Assembly (NCBI GenBank): GCA_947166155.1
Contig: CAMVDC010000008.1
Coordinates: 1-40,354 of the forward strand
Direction of reading: 5' to 3'
From: an uncultured Prevotellaceae bacterium
Lineage (GTDB): Bacteria > Bacteroidota > Bacteroidia > Bacteroidales > Bacteroidaceae
DNA length: 40,354 bases
Part shown: piece after piece, positions 31,486 through 40,215 of the stretch
How the letters are laid out: each line of letters begins with the position of its first letter
How positions within the stretch are numbered: the first letter of the stretch is position 1
Notes under the pieces: model-generated
The model's input: the letters and a program-made list of their open reading frames with translations, nothing else
What the model was told of the DNA's origin: nothing
Database searches by the model: none
Program-made: the position numbers and the translations under genes

Positions 31486-33546
31486 TCACCACTTGTCTTC
31501 AGGATAGTACTCGTTGCTGTAAACCGAACTTGGGCAGAGCTCTATGTAGTCGAATGGGAACGTACCGTTGCTTGTGTCGAGTTTCTGCTGTACGCGCACC
31601 CAGTGGTCGCTCTTTCCGTCGGAGTGGAATGTGGTGTATATGCGTCGCAGTGTGTACTGTGTGTTGCGGTTAGGCACTCGTTGTCCCGATCCGTCGACCG
31701 CCGTGTTGCCATAGGATGCAGGGCCTTTCATCCATCCACGGTTGTGCATGGCTCGGTCGTATGCATTGATGGCCTCCTCGTCGCCCAGTTCGGTATCCGA
31801 TCTCCATCCGATGCTCGGGTCGACTCCCTGACGTCGCATGTCGACCGGTATTCCGCATGGGAAGTCGTCGAGATACACCTGTATGATTCCGCGGTTGTCG
31901 AATCCGAGGCACACCTGAATGCGGAATTCGTAATCGCCTTCGGGCACTGGTGGCAGTTTGAACTTCACGTCATACATACCGCATATCATCACCTCGTCGC
32001 CATAGTATGACCAGAAGTCGAGGTAGCGGTTGCGCACGTGGAGGTGTGTTGTCACGTCGCTGAACTCAAAGTTGGTGACCGATCCCGACTTGAATCCTAT
32101 ACATGTGTTGATGTTGACATTGGGGTCGGACGAGAAGCTCTTCTGGCCGTATTGTCCCGGGAACTCGGGGCATCCGCCCGTGCCTCTCACTCCGTGTCCG
32201 CGCGCTCCGCTGGTCATGAAGTCGGGCGAGAGCGATGTGGCATCGATTCTCAGGCGTTCGTTGAGCACCACTTCTTGTGTCTCGCGGCCATAGGTGATGA
32301 TGTCGGTGATGTAGTGGTATATACCGTTGACTGCCATCAGGTCACCTCCTGCCTCGTTGGGCGAGAGGATTCTTGCTCCCGGCACCTTCACTCCGCGGCT
32401 GTCTTTGCGGTTTTGCACTCCGCGGCGGTTCACGTATCGTCCTTGTTCGGAACCTGATGGGAATGAGACTTTGAGTATCGAGTATGGCATCATGGTTTCA
32501 TACCAGTCGGCAGCATCCCAGTGACGGCGGTCGAAGTTGGCAGTCAGCAGTTTGTTGTCGGCGGTGAGCATGTTGTAGATGATTCGCTCGGGCAGGAAGT
32601 GGTACGACACGAATCGGTTGAGGGAGTTGCGGCGGTCGGTGGGGTCGTCGATGTTTGCATCCTCGGGATACATGTCGTCATACACCTGCTTGGCGTATGC
32701 TTTCAGGTCGTCGAGGGTGTAGATGCCGTGTTTTGCAAACACGTCGTTGGTCTCGATGAATCCTGTAAATCCGAAGTAGCGCTTTTCCATGTAGAACACG
32801 TTGTCGTACTCCTCGGCCGTTGCGTAGCAGTGGCCTTCGTCAAACGAGTCGGGCGAGCAGTAGTATGTTTCGTCGATGTATTTCTGCATCGAGTCCTTCA
32901 TGCCCGTGAGGTCGAGTGCCGAATAGAATAGCGAGATGGTGGAGTCTTGCTGCATGAGGTCGGGCAGCATCTCGTTGGCTGCATCGATTACACGGTCGAG
33001 TGTGTGCACCACTCCGTTCTCCACCGAGTCGTCGCGCATGATGAGCATCGACTTCTTGTTGATGTAGTATGCGATGTCGGTGCTTCCGTCGTCGGCCTGC
33101 ACCGAGTCGCATGTGATTGTGAGGTAGCGGTCGAGCATGTTCTGCGTAGGCAGTGTCATGTCGGAGAAGTCGGTTGTGAAGAACGACTGTTCGATGATGT
33201 GTGTGGCTGCAATGGTGTCGCAATCCTCGGGCGTGAGTTCATCGATCGAGGTCATTCCCCTGCCGTGCAGGTAGTTTTCCACTGCCTCGTTGGTTGGGGC
33301 AAATACGGTATATGAGCCATAGGTGCCGAGCAGGTCGAAGTTCACCAGCGGCGAGCGTTGTATGATACTGATGAAGTCGCTGAACTTGTCCTCGCGGTTC
33401 ATCAAGTACGTGCTGGCCATCTCGCCCTTGGCGGTGTAGTAGTTCTCCACACCCGGGTCGTCGTTGCAGCTACATAGGTGAATGATGAATGGCAGGCATA
33501 TTAACGTACATGACAATATATGCCTAAACTTTCTAATTGTTGTCAT
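31486..33546 (-). CDS. Fasciclin-domain lipoprotein with unknown C-terminal domain
   Basis: A 686-residue outer lipoprotein with the signal ending in HLCSC (Cys at 27). Residues about 50-190 form a FAS1 (fasciclin) domain: YTVFAPTNEAVENYL, DTIAATHIIEQ, then NGVVHTLDRVIDA. A second, more diverged FAS1-like region follows (about 200-430, with RFVSYHFLPERIIYNML and AVNGIYHYITDII). The C-terminal ~250 residues (GHGVRGTGGCPEFPGQ onward, with a beta-rich GDYEFRIQVCLGFDNRGII) are of unknown function and look like a carbohydrate-binding jelly roll. Fasciclin lipoproteins are common in Bacteroidetes and are thought to mediate adhesion. No SusC/D partners lie nearby. It ends with a tandem repeat and a terminator. 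Confidence 0.85.
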   Translation of the reverse strand: MTTIRKFRHILSCTLICLPFIIHLCSCNDDPGVENYYTAKGEMASTYLMNREDKFSDFISIIQRSPLVNFDLLGTYGSYTVFAPTNEAVENYLHGRGMTSIDELTPEDCDTIAATHIIEQSFFTTDFSDMTLPTQNMLDRYLTITCDSVQADDGSTDIAYYINKKSMLIMRDDSVENGVVHTLDRVIDAANEMLPDLMQQDSTISLFYSALDLTGMKDSMQKYIDETYYCSPDSFDEGHCYATAEEYDNVFYMEKRYFGFTGFIETNDVFAKHGIYTLDDLKAYAKQVYDDMYPEDANIDDPTDRRNSLNRFVSYHFLPERIIYNMLTADNKLLTANFDRRHWDAADWYETMMPYSILKVSFPSGSEQGRYVNRRGVQNRKDSRGVKVPGARILSPNEAGGDLMAVNGIYHYITDIITYGRETQEVVLNERLRIDATSLSPDFMTSGARGHGVRGTGGCPEFPGQYGQKSFSSDPNVNINTCIGFKSGSVTNFEFSDVTTHLHVRNRYLDFWSYYGDEVMICGMYDVKFKLPPVPEGDYEFRIQVCLGFDNRGIIQVYLDDFPCGIPVDMRRQGVDPSIGWRSDTELGDEEAINAYDRAMHNRGWMKGPASYGNTAVDGSGQRVPNRNTQYTLRRIYTTFHSDGKSDHWVRVQQKLDTSNGTFPFDYIELCPSSVYSNEYYPEDKW

Positions 33547-33581
33547 AGCGTTATTATAGGTTTATATGTTAATTTTCGTTG

Positions 33582-33589
33582 CAAAGATA
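33582..33589 (-). promoter_or_regulatory. Candidate -7 box for the fasciclin lipoprotein gene
   Basis: Minus-strand TATCTTTG matches the -7 box, about 36 bases before the start at 33546. No good -33 TTG is seen. Confidence 0.5.
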
Positions 33590-33694
33590 CAAAAACGATT
33601 GAATTGCGCGCACGTGTATAGTAAAAATAATGTGTTTTCTGAGTAAAAAATTCTTTTAAGGCCTTATTTTGCAAACTGGGGGCATATACAGAAA

Positions 33695-33721
33695 CGCACC
33701 CCATATTTGTGATGGGGTGCG
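33695..33721 (-). terminator. Hairpin after mdh, possible terminator
   Basis: Arms CGCACCCCAT (33695-33704) and ATGGGGTGCG (33712-33721) pair perfectly with a seven-base loop. On the minus strand the following bases (TTTCTGTATA) are only moderately T-rich, so termination is possible but not certain. It is 54 bases after the mdh stop. Confidence 0.6.
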
Positions 33722-33774
33722 CTTGTTATTAATTGTAAATTGTCAATTCTTTATTGTCAATTCCCAATTATCCC

Positions 33775-34773
33775 TTAAAGGTTCGGGTTGATTTTGTTCC
33801 ACTCCGAGATTGGAGGCACGATGTTGAGTGTCACCAGTTCGTCGCGCATCTTGCACAGGTGCTCATACGATGCATCGAGCTTAGCCAGTTCCTCGGGTGT
33901 GCCGGTTGGCATCTTGTATGTGCATCCGTTGGTGTCGAGGGTGGTGTCCATAGCCATCATGATGTGGTTGTACTTCTCGTTGTTTACGTAGGTACCGGCT
34001 GGCCAGCGGAATTTCTCGCCGCCCATCACCGAGCGAATCATCTCGACCGAGCAGTAAGCAGGGCTCTGCCATGACGAGCGTCCGCGCAGTTCTATGATTT
34101 TGGCGCCGCCCTTAGTCACGTCGACCTTCAGCTGTTCCCATTCCTCGGTTGGGAGTGCAGGAGTTCCGATGAGTTCGTTCAATGGCTTGCCTGCCACCTT
34201 CACGGCGCTGCCGAATACGGCCATCTGCTCGCCGTGACCGCCGTATGTAGCACATCCGGTCACTTCATACTGCTTCACGCCAAACTTCTTGGCCAGGGCC
34301 GACTGCAGGCGTGTAGAGTCGAGGGCTGCGAGGGTTGTCACCTGTCCGGGCTTCAGTCCTGAATAGAGCAGGGTTACGAGGCCTGTGAGGTCGGCCGGGT
34401 TGAAGATCACGACCACGTGCTTCACGTCGGGGCAGTAGGTCTTGATGTTCTTGCCCAGTTCCTCGGCTATCTTGCAGTTGCCTGCCAAGAGGTCTTCGCG
34501 AGTCATGCCGGCCTTACGTGGTGCGCCGCCCGACGAGATGATATACTTAGCACCCTTCAGGGCCTCTGCCACGTCGGTAGTTGCGGTGAGGTTCACTCCG
34601 TCGTATCCGCAGTGGAACATCTCTTCCATCACACCCTCCATACCAGGTGCATACACATCGTAAAGACACACGTTGGGTGTCAGTTTCATTGTCAGCGCAA
34701 GCTGAACCATTGTAGAACCGATAGCTCCACCGGCTCCCACAATCACGAGTTTGTCGTCAGTTAAAAATGCCAT
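33775..34773 (-). CDS. mdh: Malate dehydrogenase
   Basis: Oxidises malate to oxaloacetate with NAD in the TCA cycle. The 332-residue protein starts with the Rossmann motif KLVIVGAGGAIGSTMVQLAL (8-27) and carries SGGAPRKAGMTREDLL (substrate-site arginines), FNPADLTGLVT and the active His region CATYGGHGEQMAVFG. It has LDSTRLQSAL, typical of the LDH/MDH superfamily. It has a divergent partner (pepP) and its own promoter. A lactate dehydrogenase cannot be fully excluded, but the Arg in PRKAGMTR fits malate. Confidence 0.92.
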   Translation of the reverse strand: MAFLTDDKLVIVGAGGAIGSTMVQLALTMKLTPNVCLYDVYAPGMEGVMEEMFHCGYDGVNLTATTDVAEALKGAKYIISSGGAPRKAGMTREDLLAGNCKIAEELGKNIKTYCPDVKHVVVIFNPADLTGLVTLLYSGLKPGQVTTLAALDSTRLQSALAKKFGVKQYEVTGCATYGGHGEQMAVFGSAVKVAGKPLNELIGTPALPTEEWEQLKVDVTKGGAKIIELRGRSSWQSPAYCSVEMIRSVMGGEKFRWPAGTYVNNEKYNHIMMAMDTTLDTNGCTYKMPTGTPEELAKLDASYEHLCKMRDELVTLNIVPPISEWNKINPNL

Positions 34774-34811
34774 AATCTATGTTTTTTTGTTGTTGAATAT
34801 CAATTTCACTG

Positions 34812-34840
34812 CAAAGATATGAATTATTTATGAATTGCAA
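34812..34840 (-). promoter_or_regulatory. Bacteroidetes-type promoter for mdh
   Basis: On the minus strand TTG (34840-34838) is followed, after an 18-base spacer, by TATCTTTG (34819-34812), about 38 bases before the mdh start. Confidence 0.7.
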
Positions 34841-34968
34841 CGCATGTTTTTGCATTTATTTTGTTGTACGGCCATTAATCGACATTTGCTGCGCAGTAAT
34901 TGTAAGGCCGCGTTGGCGAATCGGGTGGGTCAAGCCCCCATTTTCCCGACACTGCGAGGTTTCGCGTT

Positions 34969-35056
34969 TGCGAGTGCGCACTTTCGGCCCTGCGAGTGCG
35001 CACTCACAGGCCTGCGACCGCGCACTCGCAGGGCCGAGAGTGCGCGCTCATTTTTC
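34969..35056. repeat. GAGTGCGCACTC palindrome array, copy 2 (22-bp period)
   Basis: Units start at 34969, 34991, 35013 and 35035, 22 bases apart, built around TGCGAGTGCGCACTCACAGG. Two 18-bp arms are perfect complements: 34984-35001 (ending GCGAGTGCGC) and 35020-35037, with an 18-base loop. The array ends in CGCTCATTTTTCACCCCCTC, nearly the same tail as the copy at 21609-21674. It lies between mdh and pepP (divergent genes), whose 437-base gap otherwise holds only their promoters. Confidence 0.92.
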
Positions 35057-35164
35057 ACCCCCTCTACAGGCATGTGTGGGCACGACTGCGACTTCCGTTT
35101 TTCCTTTTCGCTGCGAGCCATGCATTTTTTCGGTTTTTTGTTTCGCAGAATGGATTATTATTTG

Positions 35165-35172
35165 TAATTTTG
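35165..35172 (+). promoter_or_regulatory. Candidate -7 box for pepP
   Basis: TAATTTTG matches the -7 box, 38 bases before the ATG. The nearest upstream TTG is 24 bases away, a little too far, so this is less certain than the mdh promoter. Confidence 0.55.
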
Positions 35173-35210
35173 CGGACAGAAGATGAGACATAACTTATAA
35201 AGAAAGTGAT

Positions 35211-37040
35211 ATGAATACAACGACTGAAAGACTGAAAGCTCTGCGCTCGGTGATGGAGCGCGAGGGCATCGATGCATTTATCACGCCAAGTACCGACCCT
35301 CACTGCGGTGAATACATACCCGAGCGGTGGAAGTCGAGGCGGTGGATTTCGGGATTTACGGGCAGTGCCGGCATCAGTGTGGTGACCCTGCACGAGGCTG
35401 CACTTTGGACCGATTCACGCTATTTCATACAAGCCACCGAGCAGCTGAAGGACACGGGATATGTGTTGATGAAGGAGAAAATCGAGGGCACGCCACAGAT
35501 TGATGAATGGCTGGCTGAAGTGGTGAAGGAGGGCGGCACCGTGGCGCTCGACGGATGGGTGAACACGGTGGAGGATGTGGCCGACATGAGGGCTCGCCTG
35601 GCAAGCCATGGCCTGACACTGAGGGCCGACATCGACCCTTATGCCGAGATATGGAAGGACCGTCCCGCGATTCCCGACAGCAAACTGTTTGTTCAAGGAC
35701 TGGAATATGCGGGCGAGAGCGCAAAGAGCAAACTGAAACGAATAAGGGAAAAGACGGGGAAGAACGCGCTGCTCACCTCGTTTCTCGAGGACATTGCATG
35801 GACACTCAACCTGCGAGCCGACGATGTGCTCTACACGCCGTTCTTCGTGAGCTACCTGCTCATCACGCCCGAACGCGCCATGCTGTATGTCAACAGGGAG
35901 AAGGTGACCGACGAGGTGGAGGCCTACCTCAAGCAGGAGGGTGTGGAACTGCGCCCCTATGAGGCCATCACTGCCGACCTGGCAAAGTGTGAACTGCCCG
36001 TCGAGGTGCAACCCAACAAGACGAACTATGCTACATATCGCGCCATAAAACGGCCGGTGGAGAAGGAATCGCCCATCCCACACATGCTGATGTTTAAGAA
36101 CCCGACAGAAATCGAGGGCTACCGCCGCGCCATGACGAAGGACGGCATAGCGATGGTGAAGTGGATGAAATGGACGCTGGAGAATGTGCCAAAAGGTGGC
36201 GAGACTGAGCTGTCGCTGGCTGCAAAGCTCGAAGCCCTGCGACGCGAGCAACCGCTATGCATGGGTATCAGCTTCGAGAGCATCATGGGCTATGCACACC
36301 ATGGCGCCATAGTGCACTACGACCCCACACCCGAAACCGACATAGAGGTGAAACCCGAGGGACTGCTGCTCATCGACTCGGGCGGACAATACCTCGACGG
36401 AACGACCGACATAACGCGCACCCTGCCACTCGGACCCCTCACCCGCCAGATGCGACGCGACTACACACTGGTGCTGAAGGGGTGGATAAACCTGGGTCGT
36501 GCCACCTTCCCACGCGGCACTAACGGCACTCAGCTCGACACACTGGCCAGGGTCGACATGTGGCGATACGGCATCAACTACCTGCACGGCACAGGGCACG
36601 GCGTAGGGCAGTTTATGTCGGTACACGAGAACATCGACCTGCATCAGTTCCGCATGCAATGGCGCCCCACACCGCTGCTGCCTGGAATGATAATCACCGT
36701 GGAACCCGGCATATACATCGAGGGAAGTCATGGTGTGCGCCACGAGGACACGATGCTGGTGGTGAACGCCAACTTCGGAGGCAAGGATGGCAAGGCTATC
36801 GAACCCACAGCACAGCCTTATGACGGCCCTGAAGCCGAGGGTACGACCTTCGGGCCCTACTACACCTTTGAGCACCTCACGCTATGCCCCATCATCACCT
36901 CACCCATACTCGTGGAAATGCTGACCGAGGAGGAGCGCGAGTGGTTTAACCGCTATCAGCAGACGGTGTACGACCGACTGAGCCCACACCTCGACCAGGA
37001 ACACCGTGAGTGGCTGTATGAGGTGACAAGAAGCATTTAG
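35211..37040 (+). CDS. Xaa-Pro aminopeptidase (M24B, long form)
   Basis: A 609-residue, three-domain aminopeptidase P that removes an N-terminal residue before proline. It resembles the long eukaryotic-type form with two creatinase-like N-terminal domains and a pita-bread catalytic domain. The metal ligands are visible: D389 and D400 (LLIDSGGQYLDGTTDITRT), H463 (HGTGHGVG), E498 (TVEPGIYIE) and E512 (VRHEDTM). The substrate-binding His in AHHGAIVHY is present. There is no signal peptide, so it acts in the cytoplasm on peptides. It is alone on the plus strand, between two minus-strand runs, and is followed by a tandem repeat. Confidence 0.95.
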   Translation: MNTTTERLKALRSVMEREGIDAFITPSTDPHCGEYIPERWKSRRWISGFTGSAGISVVTLHEAALWTDSRYFIQATEQLKDTGYVLMKEKIEGTPQIDEWLAEVVKEGGTVALDGWVNTVEDVADMRARLASHGLTLRADIDPYAEIWKDRPAIPDSKLFVQGLEYAGESAKSKLKRIREKTGKNALLTSFLEDIAWTLNLRADDVLYTPFFVSYLLITPERAMLYVNREKVTDEVEAYLKQEGVELRPYEAITADLAKCELPVEVQPNKTNYATYRAIKRPVEKESPIPHMLMFKNPTEIEGYRRAMTKDGIAMVKWMKWTLENVPKGGETELSLAAKLEALRREQPLCMGISFESIMGYAHHGAIVHYDPTPETDIEVKPEGLLLIDSGGQYLDGTTDITRTLPLGPLTRQMRRDYTLVLKGWINLGRATFPRGTNGTQLDTLARVDMWRYGINYLHGTGHGVGQFMSVHENIDLHQFRMQWRPTPLLPGMIITVEPGIYIEGSHGVRHEDTMLVVNANFGGKDGKAIEPTAQPYDGPEAEGTTFGPYYTFEHLTLCPIITSPILVEMLTEEEREWFNRYQQTVYDRLSPHLDQEHREWLYEVTRSI

Positions 37041-37056
37041 CAGATGACGGTCATCG

Positions 37057-37187
37057 TGTAGTCAATGCATGTATGCCATAAGACTTCATAAGGAGAATCC
37101 ATTTTGTAGTCAATGGATGTATGCCATAAGCCCCAAAAGGAGGATCCATTGTGTAGTCAATGCATGTATGCCTTAAGCCCCAAAGGG
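37057..37187 (+). repeat. 47-48 bp tandem repeat after pepP
   Basis: Units start at 37057, 37105 and 37152, about 48 and 47 bases apart, the last partial. Shared words are TGTAGTCAATGCATGTATGC and CATAAGCCCCAAAAGGAGGA. The array begins 16 bases after the pepP stop and fills most of the convergent gap before the HhH/barrel gene. Confidence 0.92.
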
Positions 37188-37227
37188 AAAGGAGAGAAAG
37201 AAACGGAGAGAGGGTGCAGAGAGCATG

Positions 37228-39363
37228 TCAGGGTAACACCCATCGCAGTTGCAAACTCAGGTCTTCGCGATGAGAGTTATTGATGAGATTAAGCCCCGAG
37301 CCGATGGTGTGGCGGTCGAAATAGCGAGTGGCGCCCACCTTGCCACAAAGGGTGAGCGAAGGGTTCACCTTGAGCGAAGCAACGAGTGCAAACCGCATGC
37401 CATGATAGTAGAACGCCGACATACCCATGGAGTAGAGAAGCGAAGGCTCGTAGGCATACAGGCGTGTGGCATAGCTGTCGGTATGGAAATAAGCCAACGA
37501 GGCCGATAGGCGGAGAGCGCCCGATGGCGACTGCCACCCCATGCGCTCAGAAATCATATAGCCCGACTCGTTATCCGAATCGGGATTGAATCGCAAGGCG
37601 AGCGAGGCAGCCGTAGTGGCTGTCAGCCCGCCTTGTGTTTGTAGGTCGTGTTGCAGACGCAGGGTGTGACTCGTGGCATAAAAGAGCTGCGGAGAGTCGA
37701 GCCCCGTGTCGCAATCACGTTGTTTGGTCTTCATCCTATAGCGCAACTGCCACGACTGACTGCGCGATGACTGCCATCGCAGCTGACACTGGATGTCGGC
37801 TCCGGTGGATGGCCCGGTAGCGTCGGAGCGCGAATAGGGAAAACGGAAAAAGTCGGCATAAGCCTCGACATACACCCCACCTGTCACTTCGCTCCTCACG
37901 CCAGCCATCACGCCCGTCTCGTTTTGGGGATGGGTGTTCTCGCTCATGCTCGACCCATACATCGTGGCATAGTGCTTGTCGAAATGGCGGAGGGCCAGCA
38001 GCAGGTTGGTCGAGGCTGAGGGCCGGTAGCGGAGGAAGTGGGTGGTAGCAAATCCGCGCGAGGCGGTGGTGTGAGCCACTTCGCCCTCGATGGTGAGGCG
38101 TGCCAGGCGGGTGTGATAAGCCACAGAGAGGGCACCGAAATGGTTGCCGCTGAGGTTGTAGAGGCGGTAGGCGGTCGACGGAGTGTCGTGGCGTGGCTGA
38201 AGTGGCAGCGAGAGGTGGGTGTGAACGGCTGTGAAGTCGAGCGTAGAGGCCGACATGCGGTATTCCACGTTGCCTCCCATCGTGAGGTTGTGAATAGCGC
38301 CACGCTTGCTGCGCTCGAGCAGGGTGCGATGCAATCCGTCGGTCTTCAACGATGTGGCAGCATCGCGCGAGGCGGTGAGCGTGGCGTCGATATCGGTATA
38401 CGACACGAAGGGGGTGACAGAAACCGACGGTGTGAGCGCCATGGTGGCAGCCACTCCGCGCATGTAGCCGCTCTCGGTCATCGACGAGTGTTGACGCAAT
38501 CCGCGCGAGGCGGTGTAGGAGGTGCTCATCCACGACTGCTTGCCAAAGCTGAGGCCACCCTGCCCCATCACCAATCCCTGACCGAAACTCAGGCGGTAAT
38601 CGCCTGCCACCAGGCGGCTCACACGACCCAAATCCCTAATCATGACCCACGCAGAGATGTAGTCGACGGTGCGTTCGCCTGCATCCTTCTCGACCTGAAT
38701 CCCTGCCGCGACATGCGAGCCCATATCGAGACGGTAGCGCAACGAGTAGTTGCTGTTGTTGCCGCGATACACGCGATTGGGATTGCGTTGCAACACGCTG
38801 TCGCTCACCGACTGAAATCCCGCTACGGTATACATAGGGATTGAGGTGGAGAGCATCAAGGTGTGGTGTGGAAAGCGCAGAAGTGAGCGCAAGGTGGCGG
38901 TAGAGTCGGCAGCAGCAGTATCGGCAGTATCGCCTGCATAGCAGAAGAGCATGAGCCGGCGACGGGTATCATAGTCGAGCTGGGGTATGAGCATCAACTC
39001 GCCCAGCGAGCGCATGGGGCGGTTGCGGTCGAGATAGTAGACGATAGCCTCGATTTGCATTACAGAGAGGAATGGCAGTTGTCGCAGCTGCTCTGCATTG
39101 GTTTGGTTGAGGTTTATTTTGTTTTGCTGCAGGTGGTAGAGGCGTTCGAACGACTCGTCGACAGTTGCTGTTGCTTCATCGTCGGCATATTCATCGGTAA
39201 GGACTTGTGTGTCGTAGGTGTTTTCTACAAATTCCTCCCATGTCATCGGGGTTTGTGATGCTACATTCAGCGTGAGCAGCATGCACAAAAGCAGCATCAA
39301 GCATCGGCTGACCACGGTGTGTGGCAGGCAGTGATGGCTGATGTAGCGAGGCAAAGGGGTCAT
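37228..39363 (-). CDS. Helix-hairpin-helix outer-membrane beta-barrel-like protein
   Basis: A 711-residue exported protein. The signal is in SRCLMLLLCMLLTLNVASQ; the start may be 39363 or the in-frame ATG at 39297. Residues about 80-145 are a ComEA-like HhH segment (KINLNQTNAEQLRQLPFLSV, then AIVYYLDRNRPMRSLGELML). The remaining ~550 residues alternate aromatic and polar residues in many short beta strands, ending in LSLQLRWVLP, the usual C-terminal strand of an outer-membrane barrel. The HhH part usually binds DNA, which is odd for an outer-membrane protein. Similar proteins exist in Bacteroidetes with no known function. It precedes the nitrilase-like gene, which is transcribed first. Confidence 0.8.
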   Translation of the reverse strand: MTPLPRYISHHCLPHTVVSRCLMLLLCMLLTLNVASQTPMTWEEFVENTYDTQVLTDEYADDEATATVDESFERLYHLQQNKINLNQTNAEQLRQLPFLSVMQIEAIVYYLDRNRPMRSLGELMLIPQLDYDTRRRLMLFCYAGDTADTAAADSTATLRSLLRFPHHTLMLSTSIPMYTVAGFQSVSDSVLQRNPNRVYRGNNSNYSLRYRLDMGSHVAAGIQVEKDAGERTVDYISAWVMIRDLGRVSRLVAGDYRLSFGQGLVMGQGGLSFGKQSWMSTSYTASRGLRQHSSMTESGYMRGVAATMALTPSVSVTPFVSYTDIDATLTASRDAATSLKTDGLHRTLLERSKRGAIHNLTMGGNVEYRMSASTLDFTAVHTHLSLPLQPRHDTPSTAYRLYNLSGNHFGALSVAYHTRLARLTIEGEVAHTTASRGFATTHFLRYRPSASTNLLLALRHFDKHYATMYGSSMSENTHPQNETGVMAGVRSEVTGGVYVEAYADFFRFPYSRSDATGPSTGADIQCQLRWQSSRSQSWQLRYRMKTKQRDCDTGLDSPQLFYATSHTLRLQHDLQTQGGLTATTAASLALRFNPDSDNESGYMISERMGWQSPSGALRLSASLAYFHTDSYATRLYAYEPSLLYSMGMSAFYYHGMRFALVASLKVNPSLTLCGKVGATRYFDRHTIGSGLNLINNSHREDLSLQLRWVLP

Positions 39364-39411
39364 GGAGTTAGTAGAGTGTTGTTCAGGATGAAGTATGCTT
39401 CAGTATATGTT

Positions 39412-40194
39412 TCAGAAGAACTTGTTCCAGATGATGTCTTGCAGCACGGGATATTTCTTGCGATAGCGATGTAGGGCGGGAAGGTCGATGGTGCCTGTCA
39501 CCTCACACTCAGCATTATCGGCACCCTGAGCTATGATATCGCCGTAGGGGTGAATGATGCGTGAGCCGCCATAGTATGTGCCCCACTGATCGCTGCCGAT
39601 GCGGTTGGCTATAGCCACATAACACTGGTTTTCGATGGCTCGGGCTATGGGCAGTGTTTCGAATGCCTGATGGCGTGCTGTGGGGTAGTTGGCCGAATAG
39701 ACGATGATGTCGTAGAGTATGTTGCCCGTAGAGTCGACATTGTTGCGGCACCACATGGGGAACTGCAGGTCGTAGCATATCTCGAGCAGAATCTTGGCTC
39801 CGCGATAGTCGACTATCACTCGCTGCTCGCCCGGCACATACCACTCGCCCTCACCTCCATATTTATAGAGGTGGCTCTTGTCGTAGTGGTGTATGGTTCC
39901 GTCTGGACACACGAAATACATGCGGTTGGCATACTTGCCATGTGGCATGGGTGCGACCATGCTGCCACAGATGGCTGCATGTGCCTCGTCGGCCTGCTGT
40001 CGCATCCAGTCGAGTGCATGGTCGTGGATGTATGCCGACTGTGGTGGCGGCACGGTGAGGAATGCTGTGGTAAACATTTCGGGCAGGAGGTAGAGGTCGG
40101 AGCCTGGCGCACGGCGAATTGCCTGCGTAGCCTTGCTCAGGTTTGCCTTCCAGTCCATCCAGAGTGTATCTTGTTGTAATAGTGTTATGGTCAT
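39412..40194 (-). CDS. Nitrilase-family omega-amidase (YafV-like)
   Basis: The start at ATG 40194 gives a 260-residue protein, typical for the family; a longer frame to 40290 runs into a repeat. The catalytic triad is E39 (LLPEMFTTAF), K106 (YDKSHLYKYGGE) and C140 (LLEICYDLQFP). The N-terminal MTITLLQQDTLWMDW and the C-terminal motif ARAIENQCYVAIANRIG fit YafV/omega-amidase enzymes, which hydrolyse alpha-ketoglutaramate and related amides. Cytoplasmic. It is followed after 48 bases by the HhH/barrel gene, with no obvious functional link. Confidence 0.9.
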   Translation of the reverse strand: MTITLLQQDTLWMDWKANLSKATQAIRRAPGSDLYLLPEMFTTAFLTVPPPQSAYIHDHALDWMRQQADEAHAAICGSMVAPMPHGKYANRMYFVCPDGTIHHYDKSHLYKYGGEGEWYVPGEQRVIVDYRGAKILLEICYDLQFPMWCRNNVDSTGNILYDIIVYSANYPTARHQAFETLPIARAIENQCYVAIANRIGSDQWGTYYGGSRIIHPYGDIIAQGADNAECEVTGTIDLPALHRYRKKYPVLQDIIWNKFF

Positions 40195-40215
40195 AATCTG
40201 TCTGATATAGTTACC

